Origin: Bradyrhizobium barranii subsp. apii
GTDB lineage: Bacteria > Pseudomonadota > Alphaproteobacteria > Rhizobiales > Xanthobacteraceae
DNA: 64,000 bases
Assembly: GCF_011516635.5 (NCBI RefSeq)
Contig: NZ_CP096255.1
Coordinates: 5,144,501-5,208,500 of the forward strand
Direction of reading: 5' to 3'
The position numbers and the translations under genes were made by a program. Position 1 is the first letter of the stretch. Each line of letters begins with the position of its first letter. The notes beneath the pieces are model-generated. The model searched no databases and was not told the DNA's origin. It worked only from the letters and a program-made list of their open reading frames with translations. Shown one piece after another: positions 18,512-26,241 of the stretch.

Positions 18512-19336
18512 ATGAATTTCCGTTACTTGGCCGCGTCCGTCCGGCCGCGCGGGCGACTTTTCGCCCTGTTGACGGCGACGGCGTTGGTCGTCCCGTTTGC
18601 TGCTGAGGCCCAGGCTCCCGCGCCGGCCCCCGGCGCGCCTGCCGCGCCCAAGGCGGCCCCGAAAGCCGCGCCGAAGGCTGCCCCCAAGGCTCCGGCACCG
18701 GCTGCCCAGGCTCCCGCCCAGCCGGCTCCCGCGCAGGGCGCTCCGGCGCAGCAGGGCGCCGCGGCCCAGCCGGCCGATCAGCAGATCCAGCTGATCTACG
18801 CCCCCTGGACCAAGTTCTGCCTCAAGGGCCAGGACGCCAACGCCAAGCAGGTCTGCTTCACCGGCAAGGACGGCCGTATCGAATCGGGCCAGCCGGTCAT
18901 CGCGGCCGTGATCATCGAGCCGGAAGGCGAGCCCAAGAAGATCCTGCGCGTGACGCTGCCGCTCGGCATGCAGCTCGTGCACGGCACCCGCATCATCGTG
19001 GACAACAATGCGCCGTTGCAGAGCCCCTACGTCATCTGCTTCCAGAATGGCTGCATGTCCGACTACGAGGCCACGCCCGAGCTCATCGGCAACATGAAGA
19101 AGGGCCAAAACCTCGTTGTCCAGGCGATCAATGCCAACGGCGCACCCTTGACGCTGCCGCTGCCGCTCGCCGGCGAATTCCAGAAGGCCTATGACGGTCC
19201 GCCGACCGATCCGAAGGTGTTCGAGGAAACCCAGAAGAAGCTTCAGGAAGAGCTTCAGAAGAAGGCCGACGAGCAGCGCAAGAAGCTCGAGCAGAACGGT
19301 GGCGCGCCCGGCGCGGCTCCGGCCGGTCAGAAGTAA
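18512..19336 (+). CDS. invasion-associated locus B (IalB) family protein
   Basis: This 274-aa exported protein has a signal peptide at about residues 1-33 (LFALLTATALVVPFAAEAQ). An Ala/Pro/Lys-rich linker with repeated PKAA units follows to about residue 90. The IalB domain then reads WTKFCLKGQDANAKQVCFTGKD through LPLGMQLVHGTRIIVDN and CFQNGCMSDYEA; the paired cysteines suggest disulphides in the periplasm. A charged C-terminal coiled-coil-like stretch (QKKLQEELQKKADEQRKKL) closes it. IalB was first described in Bartonella invasion, but the family is widespread in non-pathogenic Rhizobiales, so no invasion role should be read in. The frame is open far upstream, but ATG 18512 directly precedes the signal peptide. 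Confidence 0.88.
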   Translation: MNFRYLAASVRPRGRLFALLTATALVVPFAAEAQAPAPAPGAPAAPKAAPKAAPKAAPKAPAPAAQAPAQPAPAQGAPAQQGAAAQPADQQIQLIYAPWTKFCLKGQDANAKQVCFTGKDGRIESGQPVIAAVIIEPEGEPKKILRVTLPLGMQLVHGTRIIVDNNAPLQSPYVICFQNGCMSDYEATPELIGNMKKGQNLVVQAINANGAPLTLPLPLAGEFQKAYDGPPTDPKVFEETQKKLQEELQKKADEQRKKLEQNGGAPGAAPAGQK

Positions 19337-19360
19337 GCGGGCTAAAATCCCGGACATGAA

Positions 19361-19388
19361 AAAGGCGCTCGGTTCGAGCGCCTTTTTT
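19361..19388 (+). terminator. rho-independent terminator after the IalB gene
   Basis: A perfect 11-bp stem, AAAGGCGCTCG (19361-19371) with CGAGCGCCTTT (19375-19385), has a three-base loop and is followed by more T residues. It begins 25 bases after the IalB stop. Confidence 0.92.
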
Positions 19389-19432
19389 GCTGGCCGCTTG
19401 ATGGCGGCAAAACTCAGTTCAAGCGCGCTGGC

Positions 19433-19765
19433 TCAGTTCAGCGACGGATTGCGCGGGCGATAGCCGCCGGTTTTGTCCTTGATGAAGATCTCCGCAACCT
19501 GGGAATGGCGGATCGGCTCGCCGGAATCGTCAGGCACCAGATTCTGCTCGGAGACATAGGCGACGTATTCCGACTCCGCGTTCTCCGCGAGCAGGTGGTA
19601 GAACGGCTGGTCCTTGTGAGGCCGCACCTCTTCGGGAATCGACAGCCACCACTCCTCGGTGTTGTTGAATTCCGGATCGATGTCGAAGATCACCCCCCGG
19701 AACGAGAAGATCCGGTGGCGAACGACCTGTCCGATCTGGAATTTGGCGGTCCTCGCTTTAATCAT
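19433..19765 (-). CDS. hspQ: heat shock protein HspQ (YccV-like, hemimethylated-DNA-binding family)
   Basis: In enterobacteria HspQ modulates Lon and DnaA turnover. The 110-aa product has the single small beta-rich family domain: AKFQIGQVVRHRIFSFRGVI, DIDPEFNNTEEWW, QPFYHLLAE and YVAYVSEQNLV. The frame continues 41 codons further upstream, but only the ATG at 19765 aligns with the domain start, and GGGGA lies just before it. It is convergent with the IalB gene and divergent from the AEC transporter. Confidence 0.93.
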   Translation of the reverse strand: MIKARTAKFQIGQVVRHRIFSFRGVIFDIDPEFNNTEEWWLSIPEEVRPHKDQPFYHLLAENAESEYVAYVSEQNLVPDDSGEPIRHSQVAEIFIKDKTGGYRPRNPSLN

Positions 19766-19871
19766 TCCCCGTCGATAGACCAGGATTGTGGCCGATGCTA
19801 GTGCCCTGACCTGGAATTGACCTTCGACTAAGGGGTGGATAGCCCCCAAATCTTCAGAAAACACTTCATCA

Positions 19872-20825
19872 ATGATCGATATCCTCAATCTGGCGCTACC
19901 TTATTTCGGCTTGATCTTTGTTGGATTCGCTTGCGGCAAGGCCAAGTCGCTACCGGAATCAGGCCTCGCCTGGATGAACTTCTTCCTGCTCTACGTGTCG
20001 CTGCCGGCGCTGCTGTTCGCGATCATGTCGAAGACGCCGTTTGCGGAATTGAACAACCCGCCGTTCCTGGTCGCGACCACGCTGTCGACGGTTGCGGCAT
20101 TCACCCTGGCGCTGGTCGTGGGCAAGGTTCTGGGACGGCTGACGCTGCGCGAGGCGACGCTTGCGGGCCTCTCCGGCGGCTATGGCAATATCGGCTACAT
20201 GGGGCCGGGGCTGGCGCTCGCTGTGCTTGGACCGAAGGCCTCGGCGCCGACCGCGCTGATCTTCTGCTGCGACAGCATCTTCCTGTTCACGATCGTGCCG
20301 CTGCTGATCGAGCTCTCCGACCGCGACCATCCCTCGCTGGTCCATGCCTTAGGCGTGGTGCTGAAGCAGATCGTGCTCAACCCGCTGATCATGTCGGCCT
20401 GCTTTGGCGCGGCCGTGGCGGCGCTTCATATCGAGCTGCCGGTCGCACTCGATCGCACCATCACGTTCCTTCAGAACGCAGCCGCACCGACCGCGCTGTT
20501 CGTGCTCGGCGTGACCGTGGCGCTCCGCCCGTTCAACCGGGTGCCGTGGGAGGTGCCGGGCGTGATCGCCGTGAAGCTCTTGATCCACCCGCTCGCCGCG
20601 TTCGGCCTGATGCTGGCGTTCGGACCGTTCGCGCAGCCCTGGGCCGCGACCGCCGTGCTGATGGCCTCGCTGCCGCCGGCGCTCAACGTGTTCGTGATCG
20701 CGCGGCAGAACGACGCCTGGATCGAATCCGCCTCCGTCGCGGTGCTGCTCGGGACCTTCGCGTCAGTGGTCACTCTGACCAGCGTGATGTGGGCGATCCA
20801 GACTGGCCGGCTGGCGTTTCCGTAA
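19872..20825 (+). CDS. AEC (auxin efflux carrier) family transporter
   Basis: The 317-aa product is almost entirely hydrophobic and consistent with about ten transmembrane helices, the AEC family layout. It starts with LNLALPYFGLIFVGFACGKA, contains the conserved GYGNIGYMGPGLAL in the first half and NAAAPTALFVLGVTVAL in the second, and ends with MASLPPALNVFVIARQND. Bacterial members move small carboxylates such as malate or malonate; the substrate here is not predictable. It ends 6 bases from the stop of the convergent UbiH-like gene. Confidence 0.9.
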   Translation: MIDILNLALPYFGLIFVGFACGKAKSLPESGLAWMNFFLLYVSLPALLFAIMSKTPFAELNNPPFLVATTLSTVAAFTLALVVGKVLGRLTLREATLAGLSGGYGNIGYMGPGLALAVLGPKASAPTALIFCCDSIFLFTIVPLLIELSDRDHPSLVHALGVVLKQIVLNPLIMSACFGAAVAALHIELPVALDRTITFLQNAAAPTALFVLGVTVALRPFNRVPWEVPGVIAVKLLIHPLAAFGLMLAFGPFAQPWAATAVLMASLPPALNVFVIARQNDAWIESASVAVLLGTFASVVTLTSVMWAIQTGRLAFP

Positions 20826-20831
20826 GCGAGC

Positions 20832-22016
20832 CTACCGCCGCCACGTCGGGGTCAGGCCCTCGCGCATGGCGAAGCGCCGCAGCGGGCCGATGGCGCCGAG
20901 CAGGTGCATGCCGACCGCGCGGACCGGCTGGAGCGGCAGGAAGTCGTTGAGCAGGGAGCGGTTGGCGATGTCGATCGCAAACGTGCGGCTCAGAATATCC
21001 GGACGCCGCGCCCGGTCGTAGCGCTTGAGCACGTCGGGCGCGCCGGGATCCTGGCCTGCAGCGATGGCTTCGCCCGCGAGCCTGGCGATATCAGCGGCAT
21101 CGCGCAGACCAAGGTTGAGGCCCTGGGCGCCGATCGGCGGGACCACATGGGCGGCTTCGCCGACCAGCGCGATGCGGTCGCGCCCGAAGGATTTTGGACG
21201 TTCGATCGCCAGCGGGAATAGGTTGCGGCCCGGCTCGACCGTCATGCGTCCCAAAATGGAATGCGACTGCTTCTCGATCGCGCCGGACAGCTCCGCGTCG
21301 CTCAAGCCGCGAAGCCGCTCGGCCTCGGCGGGGGCCGAGACCCAGACGATGCTGGAGCGGTCGCCGGGCAGGGGCACGAACACGCAAGGGCCATGCGGCG
21401 TGTGGAACTCGGTCGAGACGTTGCGATGCGGGCGCGCGTGGCCGACGTTGAAGGTCAGCGCGGTCTGCGTCAGGTCGCGTCGCGTCACCGCGATGCCGGC
21501 GGCTTCCCGGCACAGCGAGTGCCGGCCGTCGGCGCCGACCACGAGCCGGGCCGAGAGGAATTCAGCGGACGCCGTGCGGATCGCGACGTCGTCGGCTTCG
21601 ATGACGACGCTTTCGGCCTCGTCATCGCAACGGACGAGGTTGGGCAACTCGGCCGCGCGTTCTTCCATCGCCAGCATCAGCGAGCGGTTGTCGATATTGT
21701 AGCCGAAGGCGTCGAGCGCGATTTCGTGGCAGGAGAAACGGACCTCCGGCGCCCGGAACAGCCGGCCGGTGTCGTCGGCGAGGCGCATGATTTCGAGCGC
21801 GGCCGCCTTGCCCTTGCAGCGCGGCCAGACGTCGAGGCTCTCCAGGAGATCGATGGAGGCGCCGAGCAGGGCGGTGGTGCGGTTGTCGGCGTAGGGCATG
21901 CGCCGCGCCACCAGCGCGGTCCGCGCGCCGGCCTGCGCCAGTGCGATGGCGGCCGCCAGTCCCGCCGGTCCGCCGCCGATCACGGCCGCGTCATGGAGTG
22001 TCGATGCATCTGTCAT
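20832..22016 (-). CDS. UbiH/UbiF/Coq6-family FAD-dependent hydroxylase
   Basis: This flavoprotein monooxygenase is probably one of the ring hydroxylases of ubiquinone synthesis. The 394-aa product has the dinucleotide motif AAVIGGGPAGLAAAIALAQ at the N-terminus, the DG motif VVGADGRHSLCREAAGI near 170, and the second FAD motif RIALVGEAAHVVPPIGAQGL near 295. This is the standard order of the class A monooxygenases. Which ring position it acts on cannot be told from sequence, so no gene symbol is given. It is convergent with the AEC gene and diverges from pcs. Confidence 0.85.
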   Translation of the reverse strand: MTDASTLHDAAVIGGGPAGLAAAIALAQAGARTALVARRMPYADNRTTALLGASIDLLESLDVWPRCKGKAAALEIMRLADDTGRLFRAPEVRFSCHEIALDAFGYNIDNRSLMLAMEERAAELPNLVRCDDEAESVVIEADDVAIRTASAEFLSARLVVGADGRHSLCREAAGIAVTRRDLTQTALTFNVGHARPHRNVSTEFHTPHGPCVFVPLPGDRSSIVWVSAPAEAERLRGLSDAELSGAIEKQSHSILGRMTVEPGRNLFPLAIERPKSFGRDRIALVGEAAHVVPPIGAQGLNLGLRDAADIARLAGEAIAAGQDPGAPDVLKRYDRARRPDILSRTFAIDIANRSLLNDFLPLQPVRAVGMHLLGAIGPLRRFAMREGLTPTWRR

Positions 22017-22145
22017 GGAACGACAATTGACATGCTGCGCGGCAAATTCAAGCCCGGCTATATTTCCTTGATTTTATGGCGAATTGTGCGACCGCGCGCC
22101 GCAATGGCGGATGTGCAAACCGGTCTCATTCTGATAGCAGAAGCC

Positions 22146-22871
22146 ATGGATACCCAAGAGGATTCCCTGAAGCCGAGACCGGCGATCCGCGCCGCGGCCT
22201 TCTCGGTCCACATCTTCACCGCATTCGGCGCGGCCATCGCGCTGCTGGCGATGCTGGAGGCCGTGCGCGAGCATTGGGCTGCGATGTTTCAGTGGCTGGG
22301 CGTTGCCCTGATCATCGATGCGATCGACGGGCCGATCGCCCGCCTGCTGAAGGTCAAGGATGTGCAGCCGAACTGGTCGGGAGACGTGCTCGATCTCGTG
22401 GTCGACTTCGTCACCTATGTGTTCGTGCCGGCCTATGCGATCGTGGCGAGCGGGCTGTTGCTGCCGGTGGCCGCGCCGCTGCTCGGCATCGCCATCATCG
22501 TCACCAGCGCATTATATTTCGCCGATCTGCGCATGAAGGCGGACGACAATCATTTCCGCGGCTTTCCGGCGCTGTGGAATGCGGCGGCGTTCTATCTGTT
22601 CCTGCTGCACTGGCCGCCGCTGGTATCGACGCTGCTGGTCGCGGCGCTTGTCGTGCTGACCTTCGTGCCGTTCCACGTGCTGCATCCGGTGCGGGTGGTT
22701 CGGCTGCGCTGGCTGACGATGTCGCTGATCGCGATCTGGGCCGTGCTCGGCCTCTATGTGCTGGAGATGGATTTTCGCGTCGGCACCGGCGTGACGATCG
22801 TGCTCTGCGCCATCGCACTCTGGATCAGCTTCAGCGACGCCTTGATCCGCCTGGCAAGATCCTTCGCATGA
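22146..22871 (+). CDS. pcs: phosphatidylcholine synthase
   Basis: Pcs condenses CDP-diacylglycerol with choline to make phosphatidylcholine in the inner membrane, a pathway found in host-associated alphaproteobacteria. The 241-aa product shows the CDP-alcohol phosphotransferase motif: DG at 61-62, AR at 65-66, G79, D83 and D87, with the longer spacing usual for Pcs. It is embedded in about eight membrane segments. ATG 22146 matches the family start; an ATG at 22104 would add 14 residues. The stop overlaps the following terC start (ATGA). Confidence 0.93.
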   Translation: MDTQEDSLKPRPAIRAAAFSVHIFTAFGAAIALLAMLEAVREHWAAMFQWLGVALIIDAIDGPIARLLKVKDVQPNWSGDVLDLVVDFVTYVFVPAYAIVASGLLLPVAAPLLGIAIIVTSALYFADLRMKADDNHFRGFPALWNAAAFYLFLLHWPPLVSTLLVAALVVLTFVPFHVLHPVRVVRLRWLTMSLIAIWAVLGLYVLEMDFRVGTGVTIVLCAIALWISFSDALIRLARSFA

Positions 22872-23602
22872 TGCACCTCCTCACTAGTCCTGAAGCCTGG
22901 GCCGCGCTGCTCACCTTGACCGCGCTCGAGATCGTGCTCGGCATCGACAACGTCATCTTCCTGTCGGTGATCGTCTCGCGCATCCCCGAGAAGCAGGCCC
23001 ACCGCGCCCGCCAGATCGGGCTCGCGCTGGCGCTGATCTTCCGCATCATCCTGCTTAGCCTGCTGGTCTGGCTGATCGGCCTGACCGCGCCGGTGTTTTC
23101 GTTTTCAGGTTACGGCTTCTCCTGGCGCGATCTCATCCTGATCGGCGGCGGCCTGTTCCTGATCGCCAAGGCGACGCACGAGATCCACGCCGAGGTCGAA
23201 GCCGATGACGGCGAGGGCGATCGGGAGTCCGGAGGCAGCGCGTTCTTCTGGGTGATCGTCCAGATCATCGTCATCGACATCGTGTTCTCCCTGGACTCGA
23301 TCATCACCGCGATCGGCATGGCGCAGGACATCGAGATCATGATCGCGGCGGTCGTGATCGCCTGCCTGATCATGTACATTTCATCGGGGCCGGTGTCGCG
23401 GTTCGTCGCGGAGCATCCGACCACCAAGATGCTGGCGCTGGCGTTCCTGGTGCTGATCGGCGTCGCGCTGGTCGCGGACGGATTCCAATTCCACATTCCG
23501 CGCGGCTACATCTACTTCGCAATTGCGTTCTCGGCGGCGGTGGAATTCTTCAACGTGCTGGCGAAGCGCAACCGCAGGAAAGTCCGCAAGTCGTCCGTTT
23601 AG
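22868..23602 (+). CDS. TerC family integral membrane protein
   Basis: TerC/Alx-type proteins are implicated in metal-ion handling, notably manganese export, and some act in tellurite resistance. The 244-aa protein has about seven hydrophobic segments and both acidic family motifs, LEIVLGIDNVIFLSV near the N-terminus and IDIVFSLDSIITAIG near residue 140. An acidic cytosolic loop (EVEADDGEGDRES) separates the two halves. It is translationally coupled to pcs through ATGA at 22868-22871. No tellurite genes are nearby. Confidence 0.9.
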   Translation: MMHLLTSPEAWAALLTLTALEIVLGIDNVIFLSVIVSRIPEKQAHRARQIGLALALIFRIILLSLLVWLIGLTAPVFSFSGYGFSWRDLILIGGGLFLIAKATHEIHAEVEADDGEGDRESGGSAFFWVIVQIIVIDIVFSLDSIITAIGMAQDIEIMIAAVVIACLIMYISSGPVSRFVAEHPTTKMLALAFLVLIGVALVADGFQFHIPRGYIYFAIAFSAAVEFFNVLAKRNRRKVRKSSV

Positions 23603-23683
23603 CCGTTCCAATCTGGGTCGAGTTGACAAGGCGGGCGCGATGTCTTTCGCTCAGCGGCGAGAAGACCGAGAGGAGGTCAGGTG

Positions 23684-24658
23684 ATGACCAAAGCCGTCCG
23701 TGTGCACAAGGTCGGAGGCCCCGAAGCCCTGGTCTATGAGAGCGTCGATGTCCCGGCGCCGGCTTCCGGCGAGGTGCGCATCCGCCAGCATGCGGTCGGG
23801 TTGAACTTCATCGACGTCTATTATCGCACCGGCCTCTACAAGGCGCCGGGGCTGCCCTTCATCGCCGGCAACGAGGCCTCGGGCGAGGTCATCGCCGTCG
23901 GGCCCGGCGTGACACATTTCCATCCCGGCGACCGCGTGGCCTACTACCACAATCTCGGTGCCTATACCGGCGAGCGCAACATCCCCTGGGAGAAGCTGGT
24001 CAAGCTGCCCGACCACATCACGCACGAGCAGGGCGCCGTGCTGATGCTGAAGGGGCTGACGGTCTGGTATCTCCTGCACAAGACCTTCAAGGTCGAGCCG
24101 CACCATCGCGTGCTGATCCATGCCGCGGCCGGCGGCATCGGCCTGTTGGCCTGCCAATGGGCGAGGGCGCTTGGCGCGCACGTCATCGGCACCGTCGGCT
24201 CGCGCGAGAAGGCGGAGCTTGCGGAGGCAAATGGCTGCGACCACGTCATCCTCTACAACGAGGAGGATTTCGTCGCGCGCGTGAAGCAGATCAGCCGCAA
24301 CGAGGGCTGCGACGTCGTCTATGACGGCGTCGGCAAGGCGACCTTCCCGGGCTCGCTGTCCTGCCTGAAGCCGCGCGGCATGTTCGTCTCGTTCGGCAAT
24401 GCCTCGGGGCCCGTGCCGCCGTTTTCGATCGCCGAGCTCAACAATCACGGCTCCCTGTTTGCGACGCGGCCGAAGCTCAACGACTACGTCGGCACGCGCA
24501 AGGAGCTGCTGGAAGGCGCCGACACGCTGTTCGCCGCCGTCATCAACGGCAAGCTGCACGTGCCGATCAACCACGCCTACGCGCTCAAGGACGCCGCCAA
24601 GGCGCATATCGATCTCGAAAGCCGCAAGACCACCGGCGCGTCGATCCTGAAGCCGTAG
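23684..24658 (+). CDS. NADPH:quinone reductase (MDR superfamily)
   Basis: This zinc-free medium-chain oxidoreductase reduces quinones or enals with NADPH. The 324-aa product begins KAVRVHKVGGPEAL, has the conserved VGLNFIDVYYRTGLY segment of the quinone reductase class, and the cofactor loop HAAAGGIGLLACQWA near 145. The catalytic zinc cysteines of alcohol dehydrogenases are absent. A GTG at 23681 precedes the ATG, but AGGAGG at 23671-23676 is spaced 7 bases from ATG 23684, the better start. It appears monocistronic. Confidence 0.9.
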   Translation: MTKAVRVHKVGGPEALVYESVDVPAPASGEVRIRQHAVGLNFIDVYYRTGLYKAPGLPFIAGNEASGEVIAVGPGVTHFHPGDRVAYYHNLGAYTGERNIPWEKLVKLPDHITHEQGAVLMLKGLTVWYLLHKTFKVEPHHRVLIHAAAGGIGLLACQWARALGAHVIGTVGSREKAELAEANGCDHVILYNEEDFVARVKQISRNEGCDVVYDGVGKATFPGSLSCLKPRGMFVSFGNASGPVPPFSIAELNNHGSLFATRPKLNDYVGTRKELLEGADTLFAAVINGKLHVPINHAYALKDAAKAHIDLESRKTTGASILKP

Positions 24659-24661
24659 TCT

Positions 24662-24756
24662 CTCGTCATCCTCGGCTCCCGAGTCCCGGACGCGCCGCAG
24701 CGTGAAACGCTGCTGCGCAGAGCCGAAGGGGCGCTGCGCTGCGTCCGGGGCACGAG
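24662..24756. repeat. intergenic palindromic repeat element (CCCGGACGC / GCGTCCGGG)
   Basis: The element is bounded by CTCGT (24662) and ACGAG (24756). It contains CCCGGACGC (24685-24693) paired with GCGTCCGGG (24741-24749), and an inner GCAGCG-TGAAA-CGCTGC hairpin. It fills the gap between the convergent quinone reductase and aminotransferase genes and may serve as a bidirectional transcription stop. A related element occupies 41871-42000. Confidence 0.75.
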
Positions 24757-24763
24757 ACTGGCC

Positions 24764-25954
24764 TCACGCCACCCGTCTTGCCGCGCCGGCCCTGGTCAAA
24801 ATCCCGTCGAGACAATCGATCATCTCGACGATCTCGGCCCGCGTGACGTTCAGCGCCGGCATGAAGCGCAGCGTGTCGAGCTGCGGCGCGTTCAGGAGCA
24901 CGCCGGCCTCGAACGCCTGCGCGACGATGCCTGGCGCGATCGGCAGCTTGAGGTCGAGCGCGAGCAGGAGGCCACGTCCCCGGACGCCGCCGAGGCCGTG
25001 CCGGGCCGAGACCTTCTGCAACTCGCTTTCGAGCAGCAGGCCGGTCTCGGTGACCGTCTTCAGGAAGTCGGGCTTGCTGATCTCTTCCAGCACCGCGAGC
25101 CCTGCCGCGCACATGATCGGGTTGCCGTTGAAGGTCCCGCCTTGATCGCCGTGCTCGAAGCAGGAGGCACGTTCGGTTGCCAGCAGGGCTGCGAGCGGCA
25201 CGCCACCGCCGATGCCCTTGCCAAGCGTCATGATGTCGGGCGCGATGCCTGTGTGCTCGTAGTGGAAGAGTTTTCCGGTCCGGCCCATGCCGGTCTGGAT
25301 CTCGTCAAAAATGAGCAGCAGGCCGTGCGCTTCGGTGAGCGCGCGCAGTTCCTTCAGGAACTGATCGGTTGCGGGCCACACGCCGGACTCGCCCTGGATC
25401 GGCTCCAGCATCACCGCGACGGTGTTGTCGTTGATCAGCTCCTCGACCGAGGCGATGTCGTTCAGCTTCGCCTTCTTGAAGCCGGCGACCTTCGGCTCGA
25501 ACAGCGGTTCGAACGCCTTCTTCCCCGAGGCCGACATCGTCGCCAGCGTCCGGCCGTGGAAGCCGCCTGCGAAGCTGATGATATCGAACGCGCCGTTCCT
25601 GTGCAGGCTGCCGTATTTACGCGCGAGCTTGATCGCGCCCTCGTTGGCTTCCGCGCCCGAGTTGGCAAAGAACACCTGGTCGAACGCGCTGTTTGCGACA
25701 AGCCGCTCGGCAAGCTTCAGGCTCGGCTCGTTGTAGAACGCCGGGCTCGGCGTCAGCAGCCGCTTGGCCTGCGCGGAAAGCGCATCGGCGATCGCGGGCG
25801 GGGAGTGACCGAGGCAGTTCACGGCCCAGCCCTGCACGAAATCGAGATAGCGCTTGCGGCTGTCGTCCCAGAGGTAGGAGCCGGCGCCGCGGACGAACAC
25901 GGCCTTGGGCCGTGCGGTGATGTCCATCAGCGCGTCATACGGATGCGTGGTCAT
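24764..25954 (-). CDS. argD: class III aminotransferase, acetylornithine transaminase-like
   Basis: This PLP enzyme, by family resemblance, transfers the amino group between N-acetylornithine and 2-oxoglutarate in arginine synthesis; related ornithine or diaminobutyrate enzymes cannot be excluded. The 396-aa product shows NSGAEANEGAIKLARKYG near 98, GGFHGRTLATMSASG near 130, LIFDEIQTGMGRTG with D217, and the PLP lysine K246 in MTLGKGIGGGVPLAAL. Start ATG 25954 has AGGAG 7 bases upstream. The frame continues upstream to ATG 26077 through a terminator hairpin, which points to leader-mediated control rather than an N-terminal extension. No other arg genes are adjacent. Confidence 0.8.
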   Translation of the reverse strand: MTTHPYDALMDITARPKAVFVRGAGSYLWDDSRKRYLDFVQGWAVNCLGHSPPAIADALSAQAKRLLTPSPAFYNEPSLKLAERLVANSAFDQVFFANSGAEANEGAIKLARKYGSLHRNGAFDIISFAGGFHGRTLATMSASGKKAFEPLFEPKVAGFKKAKLNDIASVEELINDNTVAVMLEPIQGESGVWPATDQFLKELRALTEAHGLLLIFDEIQTGMGRTGKLFHYEHTGIAPDIMTLGKGIGGGVPLAALLATERASCFEHGDQGGTFNGNPIMCAAGLAVLEEISKPDFLKTVTETGLLLESELQKVSARHGLGGVRGRGLLLALDLKLPIAPGIVAQAFEAGVLLNAPQLDTLRFMPALNVTRAEIVEMIDCLDGILTRAGAARRVA

Positions 25955-25992
25955 GTCGAACTCCTGTGGGGACGGGGGTGGAAAAGGGGCGC

Positions 25993-26031
25993 AAAAAGCA
26001 GAAAGGCCGCACCTTGCGGGTGCGGCCTTTC
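25993..26031 (-). terminator. rho-independent terminator in the leader of the argD-like gene (candidate attenuator)
   Basis: On the minus strand GAAAGGCCGCACC pairs perfectly over 13 bp with GGTGCGGCCTTTC (26001-26013 with 26019-26031, five-base loop), and the 3' side is followed by TGCTTTTT. It lies 39 bases upstream of the aminotransferase start codon, between a well-positioned upstream ATG and the gene. A terminator in front of a gene is the mark of attenuation. Confidence 0.8.
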
Positions 26032-26077
26032 TCGAAAACTCGGCTGAATTCAGTGGTTCAGCGGCGTCGTCGGACAT
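26032..26077 (-). promoter_or_regulatory. leader ORF upstream of the argD-like gene
   Basis: An ATG at 26077 with GAGAGG 7-8 bases upstream starts a frame (MSDDAAEPLNSAEFSRKAAP...) that runs through the terminator hairpin and is continuous with the aminotransferase frame. Translation of this leader would disturb the hairpin, so it could couple ribosome movement to read-through. No run of arginine or other single regulatory codon is seen in the first 20 codons, so the signal sensed is not evident. Confidence 0.45.
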
Positions 26078-26165
26078 GGCGCACCCTCTCGTCGTCGCGG
26101 AAGCGACGGCGGAGCATTTCGGTGCGCTGATGGGTCCGAGCGTTGATCATGGGGCGGGTCCCTAC

Positions 26166-26188
26166 AGCCGAAGGGCAGGGCTTGTCAA
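26166..26188 (-). promoter_or_regulatory. possible promoter of the argD-like transcript
   Basis: On the minus strand a perfect TTGACA (-35) lies at 26188-26183. The -10 position 17-18 bases on reads GTAGGG/TAGGGA, a poor match as is common in GC-rich genomes. Transcription from here would include the leader ORF and terminator. Bases 26078-26241 otherwise hold no gene. Confidence 0.35.
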
Positions 26189-26241
26189 GCGGGCGTTTTG
26201 AAGAACACCCGTCCGGCGTGCATCGGCGAGATGGGAGCACG

